Shown here: in pieces, positions 38,484 to 46,669 of the stretch
Numbering within the stretch: the first letter of the stretch is position 1
How the letters are laid out: each line of letters begins with the position of its first letter
Origin: Ruania albidiflava DSM 18029
GTDB lineage: Bacteria > Actinomycetota > Actinomycetes > Actinomycetales > Beutenbergiaceae
Assembly (NCBI RefSeq): GCF_000421225.1
Contig: NZ_ATWL01000002.1
Location: 248,001-312,000 of the forward strand
Length of the DNA: 64,000 nucleotides
Direction: 5' to 3'
Made by a program: the position numbers and the translations under genes
The notes under the pieces: generated by a model
The model's database searches: none
Told to the model about the DNA's origin: nothing
What the model saw: the letters and a program-made list of their open reading frames with translations, nothing else

Positions 38484-38538
38484 CCTGCTGCGCCGAGGCG
38501 ATACCCGAGAGCACGTCCGGGCGCAGCAGGTATCGCCT
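38484..38538. other. Interlocking inverted repeats (pseudoknot-capable element)
   Basis: Segment A (38484-38494) is exactly complementary to A' (38520-38530), 11 bp. Segment B (38496-38505) is exactly complementary to B' (38529-38538), 10 bp. The order A-B-A'-B' is that of an H-type pseudoknot, or of two mutually exclusive hairpins, since A' and B' share two bases. It lies between the amidohydrolase stop and the GntR operator. The bases just after it (ATCGATTCAC) resemble the core of the TCGCGAACG palindrome family. Confidence 0.6.
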
Positions 38539-38593
38539 GGATCGATTCACGACGGCGGGGCGTGCGGGGGCTGTTGACGCTCGCCTGGTTCTA

Positions 38594-38619
38594 TGGTTCA
38601 TTAGTCCAGTAATGAACCA
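38594..38619 (+). promoter_or_regulatory. Operator dyad for the GntR (YtrA-type) repressor
   Basis: TGGTTCATTA (38594-38603), a 6-nt spacer and the exact complement TAATGAACCA (38610-38619), 17 nt before the gene start and just ahead of its GGAGG. It is AT-richer than its surroundings and sits where the repressor would block the promoter of its own operon. Confidence 0.75.
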
Positions 38620-38635
38620 GTGAACGGAGGTCGGC

Positions 38636-38995
38636 ATGTTCGACGGGCGCGACCCGATCTACGTGCAGATCGCTGACCAGATCAAGGCCGACGTCATCGC
38701 TGGCCGGCTCCGCGAAGGGGACCAGGTCATGTCCACCACCCAGTACGCGCAGACCTACCGGATCAACCCGGCCACTGCGGCGAAAGCGTTCGCCGAGCTC
38801 GTCGACGACCAGGTGCTCTACAAGCGCCGGGGGGTCGGCATGTTCGTGGCTGACGGCGCCACGACGCGGCTGCGCGGCAGCGGTCGCAAGGAGTTCTTCA
38901 CCGACCGCCTCGACCCCGTCCTCGCCGAGGCTCGCGACCTGGGCATCAGCGTCGCGGACATCCTCGCCCACATCCACGCCACGGAGGAACGATGA
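38636..38995 (+). CDS. GntR-family regulator, YtrA subfamily
   Basis: 119 residues: a GntR winged helix (PIYVQIADQIKADVIAGRL, then YRINPATAAKAFAELVDD, residues 7-60) plus a short C-terminal helical part without a ligand domain, the YtrA layout. Such regulators head ABC-transporter operons and are often released by cell-envelope stress or antibiotics. GGAGG 5-9 nt before the ATG; the stop overlaps the ATPase gene by 4 nt. The 26-bp dyad just upstream is the likely operator. Confidence 0.92.
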   Translation: MFDGRDPIYVQIADQIKADVIAGRLREGDQVMSTTQYAQTYRINPATAAKAFAELVDDQVLYKRRGVGMFVADGATTRLRGSGRKEFFTDRLDPVLAEARDLGISVADILAHIHATEER

Positions 38996-39897
38996 CCACC
39001 CCGACCGCCAGCCCGCCGGAGGTCCGGCTGCGGCAGGTGACCGCCAGCTATGGCTCCACCACGGCCCTGGACACCGTCGACGTGACGTTCCCGGCGGGGG
39101 CGATCACCGGTCTGCTCGGCCGGAACGGCTCCGGCAAGACCACCATGCTCTCCCTGGTCGCCTCGTTGCGCCGGCCGAACGCCGGAGCGGTGCTCGTCGA
39201 CGGACAGGACCCGTTCGAGGACGAGGCACTGATGGAGCAGGTCTGCCTGATCCGGGAGTCCGGAGACGTGCTGGAGGACGAGAAGGTCGCCGTCAACCTG
39301 CGCTACGCCGCGGACTCCCGGCCCACCTGGGACGCGGAGCTCGCCGGGCGGGTGATGGAGACCTTCCAGATCGATCCGACGAAGACCGTCCGTCGACTCT
39401 CCCGCGGGCAGCGTTCGGCGTTCGGCACCGTGCTCGGCCTCGCCTCCCGGGCGCCGGTGACCATGCTCGACGAGGTCTACCTCGGCATGGACGCTCCGTC
39501 CCGGTACGCCTTCTACGACCTGCTGCTGGAGGACTACCTCGCCCACCCGCGCACCATCATCCTCTCCAGCCACCTGATCGTGGAGATCGAGAACCTGCTC
39601 GAGCACGTCGTCATCCTCGACCGTGGCCGGGTGCTGGTCGCCGAGGAGGCGGAGGACCTGCGCACCCAGGGGCTGCAGGTCACCGGTCGAGGCGCGGACC
39701 TGGACGCGTTGCTGCCGACGCTGGCCGGTGTCACCGTGCTGGCCACCCGCACGCTCGGGCCGACCCGCCAGGCCACTCTCACCGGCCAGCCCGAGCTGCT
39801 CCGGGCCGCCGAGTCCGAGCTGCGCGCGGCCGGGATGGAGATAGGCGGAATCGACCTGCAAGACCTGTTCGTCCACCTCACCGGGAGGGCTGCATGA
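38992..39897 (+). CDS. ABC transporter ATP-binding protein (YtrB-like), altered signature
   Basis: 301 residues. Walker A GLLGRNGSGKTT (about 38-49). The signature reads LSRGQRSAFGTVLGLASRAP instead of LSGGQ, and Walker B is VTMLDEVYLGMD (Glu present). The H-loop is LSSHLIVEIENLL. Residues about 220-301 are an extra C-terminal domain. LSRGQ is known in YtrB-type exporters of this operon class. It should pair with the permease encoded next, whose start overlaps by 4 nt. Confidence 0.88.
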   Translation: MTTPTASPPEVRLRQVTASYGSTTALDTVDVTFPAGAITGLLGRNGSGKTTMLSLVASLRRPNAGAVLVDGQDPFEDEALMEQVCLIRESGDVLEDEKVAVNLRYAADSRPTWDAELAGRVMETFQIDPTKTVRRLSRGQRSAFGTVLGLASRAPVTMLDEVYLGMDAPSRYAFYDLLLEDYLAHPRTIILSSHLIVEIENLLEHVVILDRGRVLVAEEAEDLRTQGLQVTGRGADLDALLPTLAGVTVLATRTLGPTRQATLTGQPELLRAAESELRAAGMEIGGIDLQDLFVHLTGRAA

Positions 39898-40688
39898 GCT
39901 CCGACGCCACCACTCAGGCTGCGCTGAGCGGCACGGTCAGCGGTGCTGGCCGCTGGTTCGGACGTCCGAACCCGCACCGGCCGCAGTGGCGCCGCACGCT
40001 GCGCTGGCTGCTCGGCATGCAGGCCTACCTCGGGCTCTGGTTCTGGGCCATCATCCTGCTGCTCGAGGTGATCGCGGTGACCATCGCTGCCCAGCTCGGG
40101 CCGGTGCAGGTCTCGATGTTCCAGTTCGCCACCCACGGTGCGCTCTGGTTCCCGTTCTCGATGATGATCATCATCTCCGCGGCGACGATCACCACGCACG
40201 TGGCCCAGGGCCGCACCCGCCGCTCGTTCATCCAGGCCAGCCTGGTCACCGCGCTCGTCGTGGCGATCGTCTACGGCGCCATCATGACGGCGGGACTCGC
40301 CCTGGAAGGGGTGGTCTACGACGCGTTCGGGTGGACCCAGGCCCACGTCTCCGAAGCGGTCGCCGGTGCCGAGCCGTCCGTGCCCTGGCGGGAGCCGGTC
40401 GCCCTGACCCTGCTCACCTACACCACCCGCACCGGTGGCGGCGCGATCGCCGGGCTGCTGGTCGGGGTCACCTACTACCGGTACCGGGCCTGGCGCGGCA
40501 CCGCCCTGCTCCTGGTCACCGCCCTGCCGGCGCTCGCCGCACAGGAGTCGATCAGCGGGCTGCTGCGCGAACAGGTCCACAACGAGCTGCTGGTCACCAG
40601 CCTGGTGTCGCTCGTCCTGATCGTCCTCGGCGCGTTCGCCTACCACCTGCTCACCCGTGCCCTGCCCATCAACCTGCCTAGGAGCTGA
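39894..40688 (+). CDS. ABC transporter permease of the GntR-regulated operon
   Basis: 264 residues with about six hydrophobic helices (for example LWFWAIILLLEVIAVTIAA, FPFSMMIIISAATITTHV, LVTALVVAIVYGAIMTAG, TALLLVTALPALAAQ, LVSLVLIVLGAFAYHLL). A charged loop GRTRRSFIQA after helix 2 recalls the contact with the ATPase. No solute-binding protein is encoded, so export or bacteriocin/antibiotic defence is likelier than uptake. Confidence 0.82.
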   Translation: MSSDATTQAALSGTVSGAGRWFGRPNPHRPQWRRTLRWLLGMQAYLGLWFWAIILLLEVIAVTIAAQLGPVQVSMFQFATHGALWFPFSMMIIISAATITTHVAQGRTRRSFIQASLVTALVVAIVYGAIMTAGLALEGVVYDAFGWTQAHVSEAVAGAEPSVPWREPVALTLLTYTTRTGGGAIAGLLVGVTYYRYRAWRGTALLLVTALPALAAQESISGLLREQVHNELLVTSLVSLVLIVLGAFAYHLLTRALPINLPRS

Positions 40689-40690
40689 TC

Positions 40691-41608
40691 ATGCCTGTCC
40701 TCGAAGCCCGCCACCTGCGCAAGGCCTACGGCAGCACGCTCGCCGTCGACGATGTCAGCCTGACCCTCGAGGAGGGGCAGATCGTTGCCGTCCTCGGACC
40801 CAACGGGGCCGGCAAGACCACCACGGTGGAGATGATCGCCGGGCTGCGTCAGGCCGACGCCGGCACCGTGCGCGTCCTCGGTCTGGATCCGCAGGCCGAC
40901 CCGCACGCGGTACGGGAACAGCTCGGTATGCAGCTGCAGGCCGCCCGGCTGCCGGGGCGGATCACGGTGGCCGAGGCCGTGCAGCTGTACGCGTCGTTCT
41001 ACACCGACCCTGCCGACCCGGCCGAGCTGCTCGAGCTGCTCGGCCTGACCGGCAAGGTCGACACGAAGTTCAAGGACCTCTCCGGTGGGCAGCAGCAACG
41101 TCTGTCCATCGCCCTGGCCCTGGTCGGCCGCCCGAAGATCGCCATCCTGGACGAGCTCACCACCGGGCTGGACCCGCACGCCCGCCGGGAGGTGTGGCAG
41201 CTGATCGAGTCCGTACGCGGCTCGGGCGTGAGCATCCTGCTGGTCACCCACTTCATGGAGGAGGCCGAACGGCTCGCGGACCGCGTGGTGATCGTCGACG
41301 AGGGACGTGTGGTAGCCCAGGGCAGCCCCACTGAGCTGACCGCCCGGGCAGAGGGTGACTACGCCTTCCAGATGCAGTTCGCCGAGCAGCTACCGGCCGA
41401 GCTGGTCGAGTCGCTGCGCAGGCTGCCGGAGGTCACCGACCTGACGATCGGTGACCACGGCTGCACGGTGACCGGGCTGCCCATGGCGCTGCCCGCCGTC
41501 GTCGGCCGGCTCGGCGCGGCCGACCGTGTCCCGACCGACATCCACACCATGACCCGCTCGCTGGAGGACGTGTTCGTCCAGCTGACCTCGGAGGTACCCG
41601 TACCATGA
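40691..41608 (+). CDS. ABC-2 type transporter, ATP-binding protein
   Basis: 305 residues. Walker A LGPNGAGKTTT (about 36-46), signature LSGGQQQRLSIALAL, Walker B KIAILDELTTGLDP and H-loop LVTHFMEEAERLADR are canonical. A C-terminal DrrA-like extension (about 215-305) is typical of exporters. Its Walker B ends ILDE-LTTGLDP (Leu for Pro), common in daunorubicin-type exporters. It pairs with the ABC-2 permease downstream. Confidence 0.9.
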   Translation: MPVLEARHLRKAYGSTLAVDDVSLTLEEGQIVAVLGPNGAGKTTTVEMIAGLRQADAGTVRVLGLDPQADPHAVREQLGMQLQAARLPGRITVAEAVQLYASFYTDPADPAELLELLGLTGKVDTKFKDLSGGQQQRLSIALALVGRPKIAILDELTTGLDPHARREVWQLIESVRGSGVSILLVTHFMEEAERLADRVVIVDEGRVVAQGSPTELTARAEGDYAFQMQFAEQLPAELVESLRRLPEVTDLTIGDHGCTVTGLPMALPAVVGRLGAADRVPTDIHTMTRSLEDVFVQLTSEVPVP

Positions 41609-42375
41609 CCGTCCTGTCCCCACTGTCCCGCGGTACCGGTGCGCTGGTGCGCAACGAGACCCGGTTGTTCCTGCGCGACGGTGGCTCCCTGTTCTTCGCG
41701 CTCGTGTTCCCCGCAGTCCTGCTGATCGGCGTCGGGCTCGCGATTCCCGGGATGGACGAGCGCATCCCAGCAGGCGCTGGCGCGGGCCTACCGATGATCG
41801 CGTTCATGATCCCCCCGGTGCTCGCTGCCGCAGTGGCCACCCCCTCGCTGTCCACTGTGCCCGCCACGATCGCCGCGTACCGCGAGCAAGGTGTGCTCAC
41901 CCGGCTGTCCACCACGCCGATGCGTCCGGCCGGCGTGCTGGTCGCCCAGCTGGTGGTCGGTGTGGCGGCCTTCCTGGTGGCCACGGTGCTGGCACTGGCC
42001 GTGGGGGCGCTGGTGTTCACCATCCCGGTGCCGCAGCAGCCTCTCCTGGTGGTTGTCGCGGTGCTTCTCGGTGCGGTCGCGATGTTCTCGGTCGGGATGA
42101 TCATCGCTGCGCGGGCCACGAAGGCTGCCACGGCGCAGGGGGTCGGCATGCTGGTCTACTTCCCGATGCTGTTCTTCGCCGGGCTGTGGACCCCCGGACC
42201 GGTGATGCCGGACGCGGTCGCGGCAGTGGCCACCTGGACCCCGCTCGGCGCCGCGAGCCAGGCGATCTCAGCCGGCTGGCTCGGTGGTGGCACCCCGTGG
42301 CTGCAGCTCGCGGTGCTGGTCGGCTACACCGTGATCGGGATCGCGATCTCCGCACGGGTCTTCCGCTGGAGCTGA
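41605..42375 (+). CDS. ABC-2 type transporter, permease
   Basis: 256 residues, six helices, with the ABC-2 membrane fold: an N-terminal amphipathic segment NETRLFLRDGGSLFFAL, GVLTRLSTTPMRPAGVLVAQ after helix 2, and LVYFPMLFFAGLWTPGPVMP near the conserved ABC-2 signature region. The ATG overlaps the ATPase stop (ATGA). With the preceding gene it forms a second exporter in the same GntR-controlled operon. A hairpin follows. Confidence 0.9.
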   Translation: MTVLSPLSRGTGALVRNETRLFLRDGGSLFFALVFPAVLLIGVGLAIPGMDERIPAGAGAGLPMIAFMIPPVLAAAVATPSLSTVPATIAAYREQGVLTRLSTTPMRPAGVLVAQLVVGVAAFLVATVLALAVGALVFTIPVPQQPLLVVVAVLLGAVAMFSVGMIIAARATKAATAQGVGMLVYFPMLFFAGLWTPGPVMPDAVAAVATWTPLGAASQAISAGWLGGGTPWLQLAVLVGYTVIGIAISARVFRWS

Positions 42376-42392
42376 GTCGCCCGGCCCGCCGA

Positions 42393-42409
42393 CCCCCGCT
42401 GCGCGGGGG
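42393..42409 (+). terminator. Hairpin terminator after the ABC operon
   Basis: 7-bp stem CCCCCGC/GCGGGGG with a 3-nt loop, 18 nt after the permease stop. Confidence 0.55.
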
Positions 42410-42432
42410 ACTACCGCCCGCGCCGCCGACCC

Positions 42433-42468
42433 GGTATTTTATAACAGAGGGTTGTGAATAAAAGGAGG
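42433..42468 (+). promoter_or_regulatory. AT-rich promoter/operator region and strong Shine-Dalgarno for the CopD-TusA pair
   Basis: The 30 bases from 42433 (GGTATTTTATAACAG, then GGGTTGTGAATAAAAGG) are by far the most AT-rich stretch in the window. They form an imperfect dyad of TTTTATaACA and TGTgAATAAAA around GAGGG. AAAGGAGG (42461-42468) lies 7 nt before the GTG start. A regulated promoter is likely; TATAAC is a -10 candidate. Confidence 0.5.
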
Positions 42469-42475
42469 TAGGTCG

Positions 42476-43423
42476 GTGAGCGAGTCGATCGGGCACCTCG
42501 GCGTGCGGGACGGCGCCCGGGTGCAGACGCTGCAGGTCGTGGTCAAGGAAGAGACGCCGTTCCTGCCGAAGGTCGCGTTCGTGCTGATCTCGCTGGCCTC
42601 CCTCGGTGGGGCGGTCTTCACCGGCCTGGGGCTCGGTGTCGCCCCCGCCGGTCTGGGGCTGCGGTGGCTGACGTTGTGGTCCCTGGCGCTGGCGGGCGGA
42701 TTCCTCCTCTGGCGGCTGGTCTACCTGCGCAGCACCGAGCCCGGGGTGGACCAGTCGCGGCTGGAGGCGCTGAACCACACCGCACTGGCCCGTGCGGACC
42801 GGGTAGCGCGCATGGTCGCGGTGCTCGTGCTCGCCGGTGCGGCCGGTGCGTTCGTGGTGCCGCACCTGGACGGGGCGCCGCTGCAGCGCGGCCTGCTGGT
42901 GGCCGGGTCCGTGCTGCTGGCCGGGCTGCTGGCCCTCGGCGTGCAGCGGCGAACGGTGGCGGCAGCGGCCCTGACCGTCGTCGCGCTGCTCCTGCTCGGC
43001 TGGGCGATCACCGACGCCGGAACCGGCTGGCCCCTGCTGCTGCGGGCGCTGCACCTGACCGCCTTCGCACTCTGGCTGGGCGGCGCGCTCTGGAACATCG
43101 CAGTGGCGATGCCGGCCGGGCGGCAGCACGCGAACGTGCCGGCCGTGCTGGCCGGTGCCAAGCAGCTGGACCGGTTCCGCTGGGTGGTGCGGTTCGCGCT
43201 GCCCACGATCATCGTCACCGGGCTGGTGATGGCCGGGGCGTTCCGTGCCTTGCCACTGGACTGGTGGACGTCCTTCCCCGGTGTGCTGATCCCGCTCAAG
43301 GTGCTCGCGATCGTCGCGCTGGTGGTGGTGTTCATCACCTGTCCGCTGTTCCGGCACTGCTCGCCGGTACAGGGCGTGTGCAACGTCGATGACCTGGACC
43401 GCTCGGAGAGGACGGAGCCGTGA
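42476..43423 (+). CDS. CopD-like integral membrane protein with C-terminal Cys cluster
   Basis: 315 residues, about eight hydrophobic helices (first near 30-58, last near 270-290). The segment ALHLTAFALWLGGALWNIAVA (about 195-215, with His and the W-L-G-G turn) is the hallmark of the CopD/PF05425-type copper resistance membrane domain. After the last helix, CPLFRHCSPVQGVC places three cysteines at the membrane face. GTG start after AAAGGAGG. Its stop overlaps the TusA-like gene (GTGA), so the two work together. A redox, heme/copper or sulfur role is possible; classic CopD partners (CopC) are absent. Confidence 0.75.
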   Translation: MSESIGHLGVRDGARVQTLQVVVKEETPFLPKVAFVLISLASLGGAVFTGLGLGVAPAGLGLRWLTLWSLALAGGFLLWRLVYLRSTEPGVDQSRLEALNHTALARADRVARMVAVLVLAGAAGAFVVPHLDGAPLQRGLLVAGSVLLAGLLALGVQRRTVAAAALTVVALLLLGWAITDAGTGWPLLLRALHLTAFALWLGGALWNIAVAMPAGRQHANVPAVLAGAKQLDRFRWVVRFALPTIIVTGLVMAGAFRALPLDWWTSFPGVLIPLKVLAIVALVVVFITCPLFRHCSPVQGVCNVDDLDRSERTEP

Positions 43424-43671
43424 CTGGTGAGCGGGTGCTGCTGGACAACCGCCGCACCCCGTGCGCCGTCGGGCTGATCCGCGCGGACGAGACGATCGGC
43501 GACCTGGCGCCGGGCACGGTGCTGGAGATCTGGAGCAAGGACCGGTTCGCGCCGATGGAGATCCCGCTGTGGGCCGAACGTGACGGCCACCGGGTGCACC
43601 TGCGTGGCCGTGCCGGATGGTGGCCGCTGCGCTACTTCGTCTTCGAGGTCACCAGGGGCGCACGTGGGTGA
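43420..43671 (+). CDS. TusA/SirA-like sulfurtransferase domain protein
   Basis: 83 residues. The TusA-type fold begins VLLDNRRTPCAVGLIRADE, where Cys15 sits in the conserved position (LDxRxxxCPxP in the family; here PCAVG). W-A-E-R-D-G-H replaces the usual end. TusA proteins carry sulfur as a Cys persulfide between partner proteins. Overlap with the CopD-like gene suggests delivery of sulfur to or from the membrane protein's cytoplasmic cysteines (inference). Confidence 0.75.
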   Translation: MTGERVLLDNRRTPCAVGLIRADETIGDLAPGTVLEIWSKDRFAPMEIPLWAERDGHRVHLRGRAGWWPLRYFVFEVTRGARG

Positions 43672-43851
43672 CGGCGCTCGCGACGGGTGCCCCGGGCTGC
43701 CCGGAGCACCTCGGCCCACTCCGACGGCCAGGTCATGTTCGCTGGATCCCCGGTGGCCCGATCGGCGGGACGTCGATCCGCCAGCCGGACCATAGCCACC
43801 GGCGTCGGGCGTCTGCGCACCCAACGTGTCCGAGCGCACGTCCGGTGCGGG

Positions 43852-44011
43852 TTGGGGTCGCAGGCCCGGACCTGGCATACTGTGCTGCTGTACTCAGCCC
43901 AGGCGGGACCCTCTCACCTGCCGGGACTGGACCCAGGACGCCGCCGGTGCCACACCCCACCAGGTCTCGCGCGCGTGTCCACCCCGAACAAGCTCAGGAG
44001 TGTCCACCACA
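43852..44011 (+). promoter_or_regulatory. rpsP promoter and structured leader
   Basis: -35 TTGGGG (43852-43857), 18-nt spacer, -10 CATACT (43876-43881): one of the few complete promoters seen here. It gives a leader of about 120 nt. The leader holds the motif CAGCCCAGGCnnGACCCTC (43895-43913), also present in the rplS leader, and ACGCCGCC (43938-43945). AGGAG (43996-44000) precedes the GTG. Nothing else is seen in 43672-43851; small frames there lack coding character. Confidence 0.6.
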
Positions 44012-44515
44012 GTGGCAGTCAAGATCCGTCTCAAGCGCCTCGGCAAGATCCGGGCGCCGTACTACCGAGTTGTCGTCGCTGACTCGCGCACCAAGCGTGA
44101 CGGTCGCGTGATCGAGGAGATCGGCAAGTACCACCCCACCGAGGAGCCCTCGCTCATCGACATCGACGGCGAGCGCGCCCGGTACTGGCTGGGCGTCGGC
44201 GCCCAGCCGAGCGACCAGGTCCTCGCCCTGCTGAAGGTGACCGGCGACTGGCAGGCTCATCTGGGCCTCGACGGCGCCGAGGGCACCCTCAAGCGCAAGG
44301 AGACCGCCGAGGACGCTGCCGCGGAGGCGATCAAGGCCGCCGAGGCCGACGCCGAGCTGCGCAAGGCCAAGGCCGCCGAGGCCAAGGCTGCTGCGGAGGC
44401 AGAGGCTGCCACGGAGGAGGCTGACGAGGGCGCCGCTGGCGAGACCGAGTCCACGGACACCGAGGCTGCTGCCGAGGAGACCGAGGACGCCGAGTCGAGC
44501 GAAAAGTCTGAATGA
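44012..44515 (+). CDS. rpsP: Ribosomal protein S16 with long acidic tail
   Basis: 167 residues. Residues 1-85 are S16 proper ([19 protein letters not shown], then [21 protein letters not shown]). From about 90 on, an Ala/Glu/Asp/Lys-rich tail of about 75 residues follows; most S16 proteins are 80-100 residues, though tails occur in actinobacteria. It is an early 30S assembly protein. The GTG at 44012 is the normal S16 start; the upstream open frame lies in the leader. The stop overlaps khpA by 4 nt. Confidence 0.96.
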   Translation: MAVKIRLKRLGKIRAPYYRVVVADSRTKRDGRVIEEIGKYHPTEEPSLIDIDGERARYWLGVGAQPSDQVLALLKVTGDWQAHLGLDGAEGTLKRKETAEDAAAEAIKAAEADAELRKAKAAEAKAAAEAEAATEEADEGAAGETESTDTEAAAEETEDAESSEKSE

Positions 44516-44754
44516 TGCTCGCCGACGCGCTGGAGCACCTGGTCCGTGGCATCGTCGACCATCCGGACGACGTGCAGATCCGGTCCAAGTCGCTGCGCCG
44601 CGGTGACCTGCTCGAGGTCCGGGTCAACCCCAGCGACCTCGGTCGGGTGATCGGCCGCTCCGGCCGCACCGCTCGGGCGCTGCGGACCGTGGTCGGTGCA
44701 CTGGCCACCGACGGCCCGGTGCGCGTGGACGTGGTGGACGTCGACCGGCGCTGA
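44512..44754 (+). CDS. khpA: KH-domain RNA-binding protein KhpA
   Basis: 80 residues, a single type II KH domain with the GxxG loop in [19 protein letters not shown] (about 42-60). KhpA with KhpB binds many RNAs and affects cell elongation in Gram-positives. Always found between rpsP and rimM in actinobacteria. ATGATG at 44512/44515: the first overlaps the S16 stop and is chosen. Confidence 0.93.
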   Translation: MMLADALEHLVRGIVDHPDDVQIRSKSLRRGDLLEVRVNPSDLGRVIGRSGRTARALRTVVGALATDGPVRVDVVDVDRR

Positions 44755-44774
44755 CCGGCGAGAACGATGAGTCG

Positions 44775-44810
44775 AGCGCAGGTCCGCTCCCGCGGGAGCG
44801 GACCTGCGCT
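44775..44810. terminator. Perfect 36-bp palindrome, terminator
   Basis: Two 18-bp arms without loop, 20 nt after khpA and 30 nt before rimM. In RNA it forms a long GC hairpin that would end or attenuate the rpsP-khpA transcript and so lower rimM-trmD expression. No U-tract. Confidence 0.75.
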
Positions 44811-44840
44811 CGGTTCGTCCCAGAGACCCAGGGGGAACAG

Positions 44841-45392
44841 GTGAACCAGCCCAGCGGTGACGAGGAGGTCTACCTGCGCGTGGCCACCATCGGCGCGCCG
44901 CGCGGACTGGCCGGGCAGGTGCGCCTGCGGCTGCACACCGACGACCCACGTACCCGGCTGGCCACCGGGACGCTGCTGAGCACCGAGCCGGCCGCCGTCG
45001 GGCCGCTGCAGGTGGCCAGCATCCGGCAGGTGCAGCAGCACTGGTACGCCACCTTCGCCGGCATCACCGACCGGACCGGCGCCGAAGCGCTGCGCGGTGT
45101 GGTGCTGCTCGCCGCACCGGACGAGAGCGAGCCGGAGGCCTGGTACCCGCACCAGCTGGCCGGGCTACGCGCCGAACGCGCCGACGGCACCCTGCTGGGC
45201 AGCATCGACGGCGTGCAGCACCTGCCCGCCCAGGACGCCCTGGTGCTGCACGAGGTCGGCGGTCAGCGCACCCTGGTGCCGTTCGTCACCGCGATCGTTC
45301 CGGTGGTGGACGTCCCGGGCGGCCGGGTGGTGCTCGACCCGCCGACCGGGCTGCTCGCCAGCGACCCTGACGAGCGCGGCGGGCAGCGATGA
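44841..45392 (+). CDS. rimM: Ribosome maturation factor RimM
   Basis: 183 residues. N-terminal domain with [23 protein letters not shown] (the GxxGxxGxxR element of RimM); C-terminal PRC-barrel with [22 protein letters not shown] and [23 protein letters not shown]. It binds S19 and helps 30S head assembly. GTG at 44841 after a GGGGGAAC-type site. The stop overlaps trmD (ATGA). Confidence 0.95.
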   Translation: MNQPSGDEEVYLRVATIGAPRGLAGQVRLRLHTDDPRTRLATGTLLSTEPAAVGPLQVASIRQVQQHWYATFAGITDRTGAEALRGVVLLAAPDESEPEAWYPHQLAGLRAERADGTLLGSIDGVQHLPAQDALVLHEVGGQRTLVPFVTAIVPVVDVPGGRVVLDPPTGLLASDPDERGGQR

Positions 45393-46645
45393 CCGGCCGG
45401 ATCGACGTCGTCACGATCTTCCCTGGCTACCTCGCCCCGCTCGAGCTCAGCCTGGTCGGCAAGGCCCGCGCCGCCGGGCTGCTCACCGTGGACGTGCACG
45501 ACCTGCGGGACTGGACCACAGACGCCCACCGCACCGTGGACGACACCCCGTTCGGCGGCGGTGCCGGGATGGTGATGCGTCCGGACGTGTGGGGCCGCGC
45601 GCTGGACGAGGTGCTCGCCGCCGGCGCGGACGCCAGCCGCACCGTGCTCGTGCCCACCCCCGCCGGAGAACCCTTCACCCAGGCGATGGCCGAGGAGCTC
45701 GCCCTGCTGCTGTGCGCCGGCGGCCAGCTGGCCCTTGCCTGCGGACGCTACGAGGGCATCGACGCCCGCGTCGCCGAGCACTACCAGGGCACCGGTGAGG
45801 TCACCGTGCGGGAGGTGTCCATCGGCGACTACGTGCTGAACGGCGGAGAGGTCGCCGCCCTGGTGATCATCGAGGCGGTCGCCCGGCTGCTGCCCGGGGT
45901 GATCGGCAACCCGGACTCCCTGGTGGAGGAGTCGCACGGCTCCGCCGGGCTGCTGGAGTACCCGGTGTACACCAAACCCCCGGGCTGGCGCGGGCTGGAC
46001 GTGCCCGAGGTGCTGCTCTCCGGCGACCACGGCCGTATCGCCCGCTGGCGCCGCCGCCGCGCCGTGGACCGCACCGCCGCCCGCCGCCCCGACCTGATCG
46101 ACGCCCTCGGCCCGGCGCAGGTGCGCCCCGCCCGTGCTGCGGACGCCGAGGCGCTGGCCGAGGTGGCGGGCCGCACCTTCCCGCTGGCCTGCCCGGCCTC
46201 GGTGCCCGCAGCGGACGCCGCCGCGTTCGTGGCCGAGCAGCTGAGTGCGGAGATGTTCCGCCGCTACCTGCGCGACCGTCGCCGGCACGTGCTGGTGGCC
46301 GAGCTGGCCGGCGCCATCGTCGGGTACACGATGCTGGCGGTCGGTGCGCCGGAGGACGAGCAGGTGCGCGCCGCTGCCCCCGGCGCGGGTGCTGAGCTGA
46401 GCAAGTGCTACACGCTCGAGGGCTTCCACGGCCGCGGGGTGTCCGGGGCACTGCTGGCCGAGACGCTCGACCTGGCCGCACGGCTCCGGGTGGACACGCT
46501 GTGGCTCGGGGTGAACCAGGCGAACGAGCGCGCCCAGCGGTTCTACCGCAAGCACGGCTTCCAGCGGGTGGGGGAGCGTACCTTCACCGTGGGCTCGCGC
46601 ACCGAGCACGACTACGTGATGGCGCGCACACTCGTCCGCCCCTGA
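45389..46645 (+). CDS. trmD: tRNA (guanine37-N1)-methyltransferase TrmD fused to a GNAT acetyltransferase domain
   Basis: 418 residues in one uninterrupted frame. Residues 1-243 are complete TrmD ([29 protein letters not shown]; the trefoil-knot AdoMet site [10 protein letters not shown] and [43 protein letters not shown]). Residues 245-418 are a GNAT fold: [35 protein letters not shown], and the acetyl-CoA loop [16 protein letters not shown], ending [22 protein letters not shown]. TrmD alone is about 230-280 residues. No stop, frameshift or internal Shine-Dalgarno separates the parts. TrmD makes m1G37 that prevents frameshifting; the acetyl acceptor is unknown. Confidence 0.93.
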   Translation: MTGRIDVVTIFPGYLAPLELSLVGKARAAGLLTVDVHDLRDWTTDAHRTVDDTPFGGGAGMVMRPDVWGRALDEVLAAGADASRTVLVPTPAGEPFTQAMAEELALLLCAGGQLALACGRYEGIDARVAEHYQGTGEVTVREVSIGDYVLNGGEVAALVIIEAVARLLPGVIGNPDSLVEESHGSAGLLEYPVYTKPPGWRGLDVPEVLLSGDHGRIARWRRRRAVDRTAARRPDLIDALGPAQVRPARAADAEALAEVAGRTFPLACPASVPAADAAAFVAEQLSAEMFRRYLRDRRRHVLVAELAGAIVGYTMLAVGAPEDEQVRAAAPGAGAELSKCYTLEGFHGRGVSGALLAETLDLAARLRVDTLWLGVNQANERAQRFYRKHGFQRVGERTFTVGSRTEHDYVMARTLVRP

Positions 46646-46669
46646 TTTCACCGGCCCGCACCGGTGTGG

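Noticed and set aside
43632-43820. Minus-strand 62-codon frame between the TusA-like gene and rpsP
   Set aside because: Arg/Pro/Ala-rich, overlaps the end of the TusA-like gene, and has no Shine-Dalgarno or leaderless box.
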